Of a stretch of 64,000 nucleotides of DNA, positions 36,767 through 52,029 are shown one piece after another. Numbering within the stretch: the first letter of the stretch is position 1; every line of letters starts with the position of its first letter. The position numbers and the translations under genes were made by a program. The DNA is from Echiichthys vipera (Eukaryota > Chordata > Actinopteri > Perciformes > Trachinidae): NCBI GenBank assembly GCA_963691815.1, contig OY829650.1:28663195-28727194 (forward strand), read 5' to 3'. The notes below the pieces were generated by a model. That model ran no database searches. It was given only the letters and a program-made list of their open reading frames with translations, and was not told the origin of the DNA.

Positions 36767-38384
36767 TTTGTCTTACTGCTTACTAATGAGCACCTTTCTA
36801 TGGTAACACTTTCTAACAAGATGGACTTTATGAGGGGTTCAAAAGTTGCAACTCATGGCTTTATTAGTTGTAATAAATAGATAATTAAATGATAACTGAT
36901 GTCAGATCTTGTCAGTGGCTGTGCAGTTTAAACCTCAAAAGGTGGAATTATTAAAATGGTGATGGCTTCAAGTTGACAGGTCAAATATTAAATGCACTTG
37001 TTATCTAGCAGTACTCAAGTTGTGAACATGTCGAGTTCAGTGCAAAAAGACATGCACAACAATGTGCAGATCACTTTATGATCAATCACATGATGTCATG
37101 CAGAAGGAGAGAGTGGTGTCTAAATCAAGTCAGCTGTCTAAATACAAGTTAATGGTGTGGTCTATATCTCATCCACATGGTACTGAATAAGAAACACAAA
37201 CCTTTTACACCACCCTCTATTAAAAACACATCACAAATCAGACACACACACACGTTTTGGTATGTGTGTCCTATTCAATGCCTAATTAGCCAAATATTCA
37301 CTCTGGGAATGAGCCACAGTGTGAGGTATTTACATTACAATCAACTCGGCTAAGTTCCATTCACACACCCTGATCAAATAAACAGCCAATATTTCAATGC
37401 CAGTCACTGGAGAGAGAACATTGTTTGGACTTGCTGATGCTTTGTCTCAGGAAACATTGTGCAGTGCAAAACTTCCACCAACAAAAAATAGATTTACCCT
37501 GAAATATGTTACTGGTGCTTGCCTGTATAAACAGAAAATACTAAAAGGTAGCTGGTCAGTCAATAGCGTCCTCCTCTGACGTGATATATGTGGTACATCT
37601 TGATTGATTACATATTTACAAGTTTGAGCCATTAGATGAATCAGAAATCCCCCCCAAAAAATCAGCTTCAGGGGGCATTCACCTTTAAAGTCTTCAAAGG
37701 CCCATGTCAAACCCAACAAAAGCTTGATTGTTTCTGGGAATACACTGTAGCTAACATTACAGTAACAGTTGTTTCCCTTCACTCCATCCGGCTCTTGTAA
37801 ATATGTCTTTTCACATAGCCACAAGTCTCTGGGGACCATGGGAGCTGAGCAGGTTGTTACTGGACACATTCCATGCCTCCATCCCCGTACAGCTGTGAAA
37901 ACCTGCAGCAACCTCACATCTGGCAGCATCAGCAAACAACTGCCGCTGCGACGTCACCCGCTCTGAGGTCACTGCTGATGTCACCAAGAGTCACCCACCA
38001 CCCAGCTGTCAATCACAGTCCAGGTGCAGAAGGGAAGAGAACTGTATGTGTGGGTGGGGGTATATGCAGTTATGTAGTGGTACTGTGAATATGACATTTG
38101 TTAAATTATGAACTCCAACTTATGCTTACCAAAAAGTGAATTATCACCAGTATTAGCAGATATGAATCATAGTTTATTAATCAACATTTTACTACAAACT
38201 AAATCAAATCATCTTCTTTTTCAGTTTGCAGATCACTTCCCAGGATTTGCTTGTTTGCTTGTGGTTTGTAGGCACACACACAGCCAACAATCAAGGCTGT
38301 GTGTGTGCCCTGATTACCTGCCGCCACAGTGACGCTGGTACTCTTTTTACCTTGTGAATATAATCTAGACATTGACCAACAGAA
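36767..38384. other. No confirmed gene; longest non-repeat frame of the window is here
   Basis: The minus-strand frame 37447-37935 has 162 codons, starting MLMLPDVRLLQVFTAVRGW. No signal peptide, domain or family was recognised, and a frame of this length is about what chance gives in 64 kb of AT-rich sequence read six ways. Confidence 0.4.
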
Positions 38385-38571
38385 AGAGACAGGCAACCAT
38401 TCCCACTCACATTCACATTCACACCTAAGGGCAATTTAGAGTAATCAATGTACCTAACACCTGCATGTCTTTGGAACCTGGAGAGAACCCACGCAGACAC
38501 TGGGAAAACATGCAAACTCCACACAGAAGGGCCCCAGCCCGGATTCGAACCATGAGCCCTCTTGCTGTGAG
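38385..38571 (-). mobile_element. L2/Maui-type LINE 3' fragment
   Basis: CACATTCACACCTAAGGGCA, ATTTAGAGTAATCAATGTAC, CTGCATGTCTTTGGAACCTG, CCCACGCAGACACTGGGAAA and CATGCAAACTCCACACAGA follow the same order as the copy at 21309. The ATTC tail is lost on the left, and on the right it is cut at CTTGCTGTGAGGCGG where the next element starts. Confidence 0.8.
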
Positions 38572-38954
38572 GCGGCCCCCAAATAGTCGACTGGCACTGG
38601 TCAACCAAAAAATCATTAGCAGGCTAAAATTGAATTGGTCGATTAGTCGCAGGAAAAAAAAAACAGATAAACAACAGTTTCTTGTCAAAATCAAGTGAAA
38701 ATCTGTGACTGGCGGCTGGCCTTAAAGGCTGGAGGGCTTTTAATTTGAAGGGCCAGATACAGGAAGTTGTGACAATCACTTACTGTCAGTGGGTTTTTTT
38801 TAACACGGCAGCTCCCTCGGCCTTACATCATGGTTAGACAGTAGACAGGTCACGTCAGGAAAAGTCACGGGCTCAGTTATATAGATAGTCAACCAATCGC
38901 TCTAAGTGACAACCACTAGTTGACCAAGAAAATCCTTGGTCGGGGGCAGCCCCG
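38572..38954. mobile_element. hAT-type MITE (GTCGACTAATCG family)
   Basis: The right end reads CCTTGGTCGGGGGCAGCCCC, whose complement GGGGCTGCCCCCGACCAAGG is a recognisable fish hAT-type terminus. The left end GGCGGCCCCCAAATAGTCGA is a diverged version. Inside, GGTCGATTAGTCGCAGG and CACTAGTTGACCAAGAAAAT continue the pattern. No 8-bp duplication could be confirmed. It interrupts or abuts the L2 fragment. Confidence 0.65.
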
Positions 38955-39354
38955 TGTTTATGTCTGTCAGTCTGTCACTCTTTACGGCCCTAAATAGAAA
39001 ATACATATAAATTAAGACATTTAGCATTTTACTCATTTCTTGAACAACAACTGCGCCTAACATGTGTATTCACAGTCTATTTGTCTGTCTGTCTGTCTGT
39101 CCTTCTGGTCGTCTGTCCGTTTGTCCACCTCACACGCATCTGATGGAACAGATGTGTTTCTATTTTAATCAATCCAGTTGTCTACACAGACCACGTAACG
39201 GCTGGCGTTTTACTCAAAGCATATTTCTTAAAGTGACTGATTGTTGGACTTGGAGTGCTGCCACATCGACCTACACTCAATACTGTGCCTGAACTTGGGT
39301 GGACCGATGGAATATTAAAGCTGCTGCTGCTGTTGCTTTGCTAACGTGCTGCTC

Positions 39355-39540
39355 ACACATAGACTGTATATAAAGATGGACAGCTTTACAGCTCTGAAAG
39401 TGAAGCCAGGAAATCTGGATCACCCCCTGGTGGCTGGCTGCAGCATAGGTCATAAACCCCGCCCTGTCCATGTTAGCAGATGGGACATGGACCAAACTAA
39501 AGGAAATCAATGTACACTTCAAATGAATGCTTCCTAAAGA
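39355..39540 (+). repeat. Common fish interspersed repeat (GACTGTATATAAAGATGGAC type)
   Basis: ACATAGACTGTATATAAAGA, TGGACAGC, GAAAGTGAAGCCAGGAAATC, CACCCCCTGGTGGCTGGCTG, CAGCATAGGTCATAAACCCC and GCAGATGGGACATGGACC appear in the order I recognise from a frequent fish repeat. Class is uncertain (probably a non-autonomous DNA element). A related TTTGTATACAGTCTATGA lies in complement at 48400. Confidence 0.55.
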
Positions 39541-40043
39541 TGGTTTCTGTCATTTTAGATCATGTATGTATGCTGATGCTGTAAAAACAGGGTAAAATGT
39601 AAAAACTCTTGACTGAGGCTAGCTGTATCCCCCTGCTTCCAGTTTTCTGCTAAGCTACACACGTCACCTTTATAATTTCAAGATGCACAAATAAATCTTT
39701 CCATATTATCAATGGATCAAATGACAACATGTAATGTAGTTACAAACCCCATATATAATTATCACCCGACTCTACATGCAGTTCAACTCAGCTGTTCTTA
39801 CAGAAGTTTTTAGAATACATTCATAACAAATGATTGGCTCTCTAGATCCATTACATCATTAACTGGATGACTCATTTGAAGCTGAAGAAGTGAAGGAAAA
39901 AAGCATTGATGTATTTGCAGCTAAAAAATGCCATGAATTGTGACTTCCAGTTACTTATTATTATCAAACATCATCTATTATTTTAAGATTATCTATAGCT
40001 AAATATGAAATGAACTGGATTCACCTTTGAATTCTACACTCCT

Positions 40044-40046
<3 letters not shown>
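39541..40046. other. No recognised gene or repeat
   Basis: AT-rich sequence between the interspersed repeat and the GT array, with no features of note. Confidence 0.5.
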
Positions 40047-40129
<83 letters not shown>

Positions 40130-40155
40130 CACATGTATGACGTGTGTGTGTGTGT

Positions 40156-40187
<32 letters not shown>

Positions 40188-40188
40188 T
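40047..40188. repeat. Two-part (TG)n microsatellite
   Basis: About 40 TG units to 40127, then ACCACATGTATGAC, then a second run to 40188 broken by one GAGTG. Confidence 0.97.
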
Positions 40189-41813
40189 TATTTGTCAGAG
40201 TGAGAGAGAAATGAGAGATGAGGAGAAAGAAAGAAATCTCCCCTCGAGGCCAGACCCACCACATTAGTTAGTAACCACACAGCATGTTGGCCAACACTAA
40301 CAGCTGCAACGCCTCGGTGGGTTTAATGCTCAGTTAGACACCATCATCCAACTACCACACCCAAAGCAGCCCGAAATCCCCTGTCTCCACCTCTCTCTCT
40401 CCCTCTCTCATTCTTAATCTGCACGTTCCAGGTAACGTAACACTAACAGGGCACACGTGGATCTAGAGTGCTTGTTGTTTTGCAGCATTGTCGCTAAGCA
40501 CTAACAGCATCAACATATATCCTGACAGGTCTGAGCTCTTTTTCTCTCCAAATATAGCTGCAAAACTCACACTGCATTTGCACGCTTTTCTTTGGTGAAG
40601 TCAGTTATGTCATAATGTTGTTTCCAATATGTTGGGAGCTGAGCGCAGAACCTGAGCAAGAGCAGATGTTCTGCATTAGCATCTCAGCTAGCTAGAGCTT
40701 CCAATGGGTGGAAACAGACTGTTGTCGAAGGTCCACGTGGTTGTATGCACAAGAAATGTAAATTTACATGACATTTAAAAAAAAAAATCCATACATCACC
40801 ATACGTGCCCATGCTTTTATGCATTGTGTTATGTAACTAAAGAGATGATAGACTTGATATCTAACTGACGGTAACCACAGTGTGATCATTGTAGCGGAAA
40901 AAGAGCGCAGTATAGCTTCAGGCTTATTATTACTGTCTTGATCTAAACTGCTGGCTTAACATATACAGATGCAGTTGCATAATGGTTTTATTCATATACT
41001 TTACATGGCACGAGCATTCTGCTGGAAATAGCCAAAACACTGCCAACGGAACCTCCTCTCCCACCCTTGGGCATTTCATTGTCATTGTGAGAAATTTCTC
41101 AGCACTTTGGGCGATGTATTGACCAGAATTGATGGTGACAATCAAGTCAAACAGAAGTGGAATGTTAATCTCATGAGAGAAATACTACAATGACCAATCA
41201 GATAATCGGATTAATAGGGGGCAGGAAAGTGCTGCCCCGCATTAGCCCCTCGGTCTGAGCATGAACAAACGCACAACTGTTTGGAGACGTTATCATCAAA
41301 ATCATATGCCCCCTCTATTCCTCCTCTGGCTTATTGTCATGTGGCTTGAGCCCACGCAAAGCATTAAACAAAGTCTGAGTATGGGCCAAAGCAGGGACCT
41401 TTCAACCTTGAAAAGTATCTCTATGAATAATTCTCAGAAACAAAAATAGGTGATTTGAATATGCGCTCGAGCTATGTCATGCATTTGTTGAAAGCAGGCT
41501 GTAGCACGACTGAAGTGCTAACGTCTTCCAAATGTGCTGTGACACACTGAAAGATGACCTCATGAATGCATAAACCATTTTGGGTTGGAGCCCTCTACAG
41601 TGGAAAGTCCCTCTGTTTCTGGTGAGATGTGAAGGCAATGATCACAACACTGCGCAACACTCGCCTCTGACCTCCAGGGAGGCTGACCAATCACACAAGC
41701 ATGTTCCCACCGCTCTGGATCTGGATCTGTGTGATTTTGGCTGTCGGCTCTTGAGTGTGCTTGTGTTTTTACATGCATGGGTGTGTGTGGACATACATGT
41801 ATGTTCGAATACC
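40189..41813. other. No recognised gene; unique-looking sequence
   Basis: The sequence at 40900-41480 is complex and lacks repeat hallmarks, so it is a place where conserved noncoding DNA could sit. Open frames reach only 71 codons. Confidence 0.4.
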
Positions 41814-45088
<3,275 letters not shown>

Positions 45089-45308
45089 ACCAACCATCTG
45101 TTGGTTCAGGCGATCAAAGACCATACCATTTTGTCAATTATAGTAACACCACCACACAAATGAGATCGTCAAGATGTCAGAGTTAGCATGCTAATCCTGA
45201 CAACTAGCTTCAGATGAGAAGTGAGGGCTAGAGGCTAGCTGTCACTCAAGAGGCCACAGTGGACACTCGGAGAACTACAGTTTTTGGCACTTCCTGATTA
45301 GATCAACC
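45089..45308 (-). mobile_element. Fragment of a THAP-like DNA transposon, compact copy
   Basis: On the minus strand it starts AGATCTAATCAGGAAGTGCC-like sequence, then AAAAACTGTAGTTCTCC, GAGTGTCCACTGTGGCCTC, TTGAGTGACAGCTAG, TTAGCATGCTAAC and a short frame MVWSLIA, stop, TNRWL. All of these recur in the same order at 59762-60184. The frame matches MV-x-S...TNRW of the other copy, where it reads as the start of a THAP finger. The first cysteine is tryptophan here and a stop follows, so the protein is lost. This copy lacks about 225 bp found in the other between GAGTGTCCACT and CTCTTGAGTGACAG. Confidence 0.65.
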
Positions 45309-45366
45309 AGGAAGTCGAACATGTTGTTCAGTTTTGTTTAGCCGGAAGTTAGTGTAAGATAGATCA

Positions 45367-45401
45367 AACACACACGCACACGCACACGCACACACACACG
45401 C

Positions 45402-45436
<35 letters not shown>
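45367..45436. repeat. (CA)n/(CACG)n compound microsatellite
   Basis: CACACGCACACGCACACG units (with CG steps) pass into about 14 pure CA units. Alternating purine-pyrimidine throughout, including CG, which favours left-handed DNA. Confidence 0.95.
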
Positions 45437-45438
<2 letters not shown>

Positions 45439-47930
45439 TTAAGTTTTGAATCCAACTTTTTGGGGTTACAGCTACACGATTTAATAGCAGACACGTGTAA
45501 CTAGTTTGTATGACAATCTGAAGGCAATGACCCACATACAGACAGAAATGTTGAAAATGTTACAACCATGCCCGGTCTCCCCTTAATGTAAAATGAAAGA
45601 CCCTATTTGAACCTATACATAGTCATCAAAATAGCCTAAAAAACTAAATGTATTAGACTTGCGGTGTCTCTTCGACTCATCCAATTCTTCACAAAAGGAG
45701 GGGTTAGTGATGTGTAGTGGTTTATCGTAGGTAGTAGACGAACGATGTCCCAGCCCTCCTTGTTTCCATCCTGGAATACATGTGCAGTAGATCCCCTTCA
45801 AACTATTTTCTCCGAAGGGTATTTCTTGTCAGTGAGGTGCTGTGTGAGTACTGATGAGTCTTGTCATGAGAGTTCAGCTCTGAGTGGTTTTCTGGTCTCA
45901 CCAGTGTTCCCACCTTTCAGCAGAACTGACAAAACTTCTCAGATGAGTGATGAAATGTCTTCCAGCCTAAAACAGCAAGTCCACATGCTCTTGTTTTGCA
46001 TCTGTAAAATATCACAGGACATGGATGACTGAAAATGAACTGAAGACACCAGTGGCATTGTGTAGCTCAACATGAAGATAACTGTCCCTTCCTGTTGCAA
46101 AGAGAACATTGTTTCTTGCGTGTTAGTTTAAGGCTTCTAGTTGCACCACTGAACATGACGTTGTAAACTATTTTTCAACAGCATCTGTTTTGTACCACTA
46201 AACAAGCCAGCACCTTGTGACTGATTTGCGCCTGAATCCTTTTGAAACTGCATTTTGCTTTTCACTGTGCAGTCTGTTTACTGGTCAATGCTAGCAGCTG
46301 TACTTTTAGCAACAATGTAGGGAAAATGTTGTTATATATGAACACAGGAGTATTCTTTCCCAAAACCATCCATCAATGATGATCATTCTGAGTTTGTATT
46401 ATTTTTCGTCTGCTTTTGTGCTTTAAGGGCAGAGGATTGGCTTTGCTAGCTGGACGCATGTTACAAGTATTATGTGAGATAACTAAGATAGCTTTCCATA
46501 TCTGTTAAAGTAGCACAAAAGCAAATATCTTTATCTTATGCAGCACAAGTTGTTTTCCATAACTAAAAAACCATAGCAAACATTTCACATAAACCTCTCA
46601 CACTGAGCATTTAGATTTTTAGTAACCAATCAGATTTAGGAGCTTAAAAGTCAATGGAGAGGCTGATATTGACTTTTCAGTGTTGGTCTTGTCTGTTTCA
46701 TGTCATGAAACTAATGTCTCGGAACGACTGAGGCAGTGATTTATTGATATTGAAAGGTCATAAATTTATTTGTGACCTCTGAGTGTGTTGCTCCTCAGTG
46801 TTGACCCTCAGGTCCTCCATGAGATGTTATCTGAGCGAAGAAAAGAATGTTAAATGGCTTTACAATGGCAGTTTAAGGATGAGAAAGACCCGAAAACTAA
46901 TGGTAATGGTCAGGGACTAAGAAGTGAAACCAGGAGAGCAACAACAAAGAAACACTAGTTTAGAGAGTAGCTGGTATGGGTTGTGACAGTTGAATTTTTA
47001 ACTTTTTAAAAAAAATGATGAGTAATATGTTCAGTGCTTATTATTCTTGACAGTGTGTCACCTCTTAAACAGCACAATCTCTACTGACATCAATACTATC
47101 ACTGCTCATATTCATGAACATACATCTCTTACTGTACATAAAAAATAGGGGTGATGAGAAAATCAGTGTGTCATTTCAAGGACATGAGAAGAAATACTGC
47201 TGATGAACAACCCATGACCCTGCTGGGAGGAAAAGGAGATGAGTGAGATAAGTGATGCATTAAGCATCTGATCCACAGAAGCTATCAAACACGTGCTGCA
47301 AAGTTGGTTATCTTGTGTATATTCCACACAAATTGTTGTTGCAGGAGGAACATTAATCACGATTTCTGAGAAAATCTACTGGTGGTGACCTGCATGTTAA
47401 ACGAGAGTAAAAAAATCCAAGAATTTGGACCATTATTAAAACAATCACCAAAACGTCAAAGTTTATATCAATTTTAAAAAAACTCATGTTTATATATCAG
47501 TTGCGCTGCATCACATACGGTTATCAATGTCTACCTGTGTTTCCTCCTGAAATTCAAGGCGCATAGCTAGCTAGTGACACCAGAAATCAGAGTCCTTATC
47601 AGACGGGGGTTCGTGGGTTTCTCCTCCAAGAAATTTATAAATTGGGCTGATGAGAATGCAATTGTGACGTAGTTTGAGAAGGGAAGACCAATGGTCATGT
47701 GTGACTCCCGTGGGGGAGGTCTACTGAGTAGGTTAATGTTTCTGTTAAGGATAGGAAAGGTCAGCACAGACCCCAGCGGCAGAATGAGACATAGGAACAG
47801 CCTACAGCCTCACAAACACTGACATGCACCGACCTGATGTCAAGTGGACCGGGCTGAATCCACTGCAGGTCTGAAACTGTGCAAACTAGAAACCATCACT
47901 GCTCCGAAGCATGTTTTCTCTCCTGACTCT
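45437..47930. other. No recognised gene or repeat
   Basis: Mostly unique-looking AT-rich sequence. The largest frame, 45745-46032 (95 codons), has no known domain. Confidence 0.45.
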
Positions 47931-48530
47931 GTGTTTGGGTTTAACCAGTGACCCGTTAACTGGATACTTTCAGCTGAAGGTGTCTATGGTTGTCATAGTG
48001 ACCGCAGGTGTTAATAACAGGAATAGAATGGTAGCTAATGTTGAACATATTGTTACCTACCTGATCAGTCTTCATAGTTTTGTTTGAGTAAATGTGTCAG
48101 TGGCGTTTAGTTTGTTGATTGTTTTTACGGTAAACAGGGGAGCGAGTTCTTCCTAATAGTATCTATCTCTAATTCATTTTCAAAAAATATATATTTGTCT
48201 ATGAAACCAGCTTGTGTAAATAATTGTGCGTAGAAATTTATTCACCACTTTGAAAGAAAAAAGTAAAACGTTTTTTGAGGAGATTTGTAGTCATGCCGTT
48301 GTGGGAAAATAAATGAAAGTCAAAAGATGAACTCGGTTCACCACCAGCCAGTAGCCTGCCTGTCAGCCTGGTGTGGTAAAACATATGTCAGAGTATCTCC
48401 TTTGTATACAGTCTATGAGTATCTCTTAAAAACATAATCCTGTTTTCATCATCTGCAGTCACTACGGCAACCACAGAGGCATTCAGCTGAAAGTTTCCAT
48501 TTAACAGGGTCACTCGTTAAACCTGAACAC
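47931..48530. mobile_element. MITE-like inverted repeat next to the 36-bp minisatellite
   Basis: The arm 47931-48022 and the arm 48437-48530 are inverted copies, about 80% identical by eye. CTTTCAGCTGAA pairs with TTCAGCTGAAAG, AGTGACCCGTTAA pairs with TTAACAGGGTCACT, and GTGTTTGGGTTTAAC pairs with GTTAAACCTGAACAC. About 415 bp lie between them, with no reading frame. The right arm ends four bases before the minisatellite begins. No target duplication was found, so superfamily is unknown. Confidence 0.7.
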
Positions 48531-48534
48531 TGGC

Positions 48535-49362
48535 AAGTCAGTCAGCTTTAAGTTTGATTCTGAAGTTTTCAAGTCAGTCTGCTTTAAGTTTGATTCTGAA
48601 GTTATCAAGTCAGTCAGCTTTAAGTGTGATTCTGAAGTTATCAAGTCAGTCTGCTTTAAGTTTGATTCTGAAGTTATCAAGTCAGTCTGCTTTAAGTTTG
48701 ATTCTGAAGTTATCAAGTCAGTCTGCTTTAAGTTTGATTGTGAAGTTATCAAGTCAGTCTGCTTTAAGTTTGATTCTGAAGTTATCAAGTCAGTCTGCTT
48801 TAAGTTTGATTGTGAAGTTATCAAGTCAGTCTGCTTTAAGTTTGACTCTGAAGTTATCAAGTCAGTCTGCTTTAAGTTTGATTCTGAAGTTATCAAGTCA
48901 GTCTGCTTTAAGTTTGATTCTGAAGTTATCAAGTCAGTCTGCTTTAAGTTTGATTCTGAAGTTATCAAGTCAGTCTGCTTTAAGTTTGATTCTGAAGTTA
49001 TCAAGTCAGTCTGCTTTAAGTGTGATTCTGAAGTTATCAAGTCAGTCTGCTTTAAGTTTGATTGTGAAGTTATCAAGTCAGTCTGCTTTAAGTTTGATTC
49101 TGAAGTTATCAAGTCAGTCTGCTTTAAGTTTGATTCTGAAGTTATCAAGTCAGTCTGCTTTAAGTTTGATTCTGAAGTTATCAAGTCAGTCTGCTTTAAG
49201 TGTGATTCTGAAGTTATCAAGTCAGTCTGCTTTAAGTGTGATTCTGAAGTTATCAAGTCAGTGTGCTTTAAGTTTGATTCTGAAGTTATCAAGTCAGTCT
49301 GCTTTAAGTTTGATTCTGAAGTTATCAAGTCAGTCTGCTTTAAGTTTGATTCTGAAGTTATC
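48535..49362. repeat. 36-bp minisatellite, 23 tandem copies
   Basis: The unit is AAGTCAGTCTGCTTTAAG followed by TTTGATTCTGAAGTTATC, 36 bases, repeated 23 times without an indel. Variants are single substitutions: GATTGTG in units 6, 8 and 15, AAGTGTG in 3, 14, 19 and 20, GACTCTG in 9, GTGTGCT in 21, and CAGCTTT in 1 and 3. Because 36 is a multiple of three and the unit lacks stops in some frames, both strands stay open for more than 270 codons: 12-residue repeats SSQSALSLILKL on plus, TDLITSESNLKQ on minus. No splice sites, promoter or known protein support translation. Confidence 0.97.
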
Positions 49363-52029
49363 TCTTGTCAGTGTGGACAGCAGTTTTCACTGCTACAACG
49401 TTGCATCTGTGGCTTCTGGTAATACAACCACATAAAAGTCTACTTTACTGGGCTATTTTCATTATTACTATTATTGTCATTATTATTATTTTTTTTTATT
49501 AGACGGCACAGAGGTCCGGGCTATAGCCTAACCAAATGCCCAGGTCTTACAACGCCCCTGTTGGATTGCCTGACATTGTCTGAAGCCTCCTTTCTGAAGA
49601 TGGAATCTGAGGAGGCTGCATCCAACATTTTTTCGTAACTTGAGACTCCTAAAATAATGCCCACTTTTTTACTAGTCACACAGCTGCTTCAATCACTTTT
49701 TGTATGTACAATTTGGGTGCAACACCATGAAATCCTCTGAAGAAAGAATGACGACTTAAGATTATTGCATCTCCCCTCTCTCTGAGATTGCAGGCAAGTC
49801 TTTTTCCTTTTGGCCAGCTAACCCACAGGAATGATGTGGAGAGCCCTCTGCCATAGCTGCCATCAGCTCATGTCAGCTGTGTCAAGTCCAGTCTCACCCA
49901 GAAGGTGTGATTAGATGGATGATTGTTTTTCATTTTTGCATGGATAAACAATCTTCTTTTCAAAAAGGGAAAAGCTCCACTACACCTCATGCTTCTCTCT
50001 GCTGGAGAACAGTGAAATGCAATACACCTCTCTGGTTTGTTTTCTGTGTTGTAATTTGATGTCAGTGCTGCACAGAAAATTCATGTGACAATGAAAAACA
50101 ATTCAATTAGTAATTAAAGAGTAGTAAAAAGAGAGAGTCAACCCCAGAGTTTCGCTGAAGTGCCCCTGCCCTGGAATAAAAAAAAAACACCTCTGTATCA
50201 ACATTGGCCGGGTTGGAAGGGTGGGCTAAGACATGCCCACTCCTCTCCAGAGTCTACAGAGTAGCATGGATGTTTTAAGGGAACTGGATACAGCGTCTGA
50301 GCAGAGGGCCTGTTCATTCCTATGAACGCTGCATAAATTCAACTGGCCCTCTAGAGACCAAACCAGCAAAAGGCTAATTTCTGCCTAACTTGAATGGGGA
50401 TTTAATTATTTAATCATGCAGCTCTTTTGGATTTTCAAATTATTGGACCAACTTTGGTAATTTTGTAGTTAAGTTATTAAGTTAGCTAAGTTAGTTAGTT
50501 ATTTTGCTTAGTTTGTGGCATGCGAAAAAAGGTTTCCATGGATTTACAGCCACTTTGTCAAATCTGGTCCAGTGCACTTCCAAAGGGGCATCAGTTAACA
50601 AAACCATCATAACACAGTCAGTGAGCTGTGGTTGACTAGAGGCTAACCTAGTACGCTATGCTCAGCTCTAGCTCAGCTAACAGGGCATTAACAGAGGCTA
50701 CCCCCTAAAAGGGCTGCCAACAATAGTCTGAAGTTAAATATATATTTGAATTTTAAAGAAAATAGGCATTTGATTATTATCATGATTATTAATGATTAAT
50801 TAATAGGCCTATTTGATTGTGAGGGGGAAAACTACTGAAGCTGTCTGCCTCTTGCGTTCTCAGGTGGGCCTGGGCGGCTGCACTGCAAGGACTGTATGAC
50901 AGGAGTCACACAGCATCACTTTGATTTCTAAAAAATGAAAGTAATTAAGAATAATTAAGCAACAGTAATGATGGCAGTGAACTCGGCCCCATTGAGACTG
51001 ATTTGCACTCTCTAAAAACAGAGAAAGAGATTGTAAGACACAGGACATTATTTTTCTGCTTATTTTATAATGTGTCAGAATGTACATCTTTGCAGATTTT
51101 CAACCGACTCTGTGTCACTACAGCACAGGCAATACTGCCAGATGACCGGGCGGACTTTTTACCGGTGCCTGAGCAAAGAGCTCCTGGCAGTGATACAGAG
51201 CTGGTTGAAATGAGTAGTTTCATATTTAAAACATGTTTATGTTGAAATAAATTTGCTAATACAAGTAGATCGTGATTGATATAACGCACAAAACTGGATA
51301 TCAAAATATTTTTAGAAGCAATAATCAGGTATCATTTTTTATCAATTTTGACAGCCCAACATCCTAATTCTAAGATCATTTCAATAAATAGCAGCAGGTC
51401 TTGTATGACAAAGATGCACTCAGCACAGAGAGACTAACAGAGTAGATAAGTATAAGAGTGAATATTAAGAAGAATTACAGTAAGAGATTAAAACCATGAA
51501 GCAAGGAGACAGTGGTTGTTGATCTCACAAAAATTATGATGTGCGTCCCAGAAAGCAGCGACTACCAAACACCACCATGCACTTGAAAAACATTTTTTGC
51601 ATTCCTCGCTTCAGGAAAGATAAAAGAGATAAGCAAAATGCACAGAATTCTTTTTGGAACAATTATACCAAGTATAAGGCTTTTGCCTTTAGAAGTCAGA
51701 CAAGGAAAAGTTCAGCTCTTTAAAGGTCACGTTGTCTTCTGCAGGATTATCACAGCAGCAAATGCTACTTACTCTCCCAGTGGATGAGAGGAGATGAGAT
51801 TCCACTTCATCATCTCTTGTTTAGCAAGAAGCAGATGGAGCGCTTTCTGGGAGAACAAAAACCTCTGATGTTTTGCATAAATCACATCCACAGAGATTAC
51901 ACTGATGATTGGATGGAGACCTCACAAACTCTTACTCTATTTACTAGAGATTATAATAGATAGAGAGATAAAATCAATTGCTTCTGGATAGATACACAGA
52001 TAGACAGACGGACAGATGGGTGGTCTGGT
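49363..52029. other. No recognised gene
   Basis: The stretch 50100-50360 is GC-richer and resembles an interspersed repeat (GGGCTAAGACATGCCCACTC, GCATGGATGTTTTAAGGGAA), but no ends were found. The rest is unremarkable AT-rich sequence. Confidence 0.4.

Noticed and set aside
37447..37935. 162-codon minus-strand open frame as a gene
   Set aside because: No recognisable domain, no splice context or neighbouring exon, and a length expected once by chance in a window of this size and composition.
38538..38552. GGATTCGAACC as a tRNA T-loop on the minus strand
   Set aside because: The motif is part of the L2-type LINE fragment; no acceptor or anticodon stem can be folded around it.
48535..49362. 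Regular 36-bp direct repeats as a CRISPR array
   Set aside because: Units abut with no variable spacers, and the context is a vertebrate genome with transposons; this is a minisatellite.
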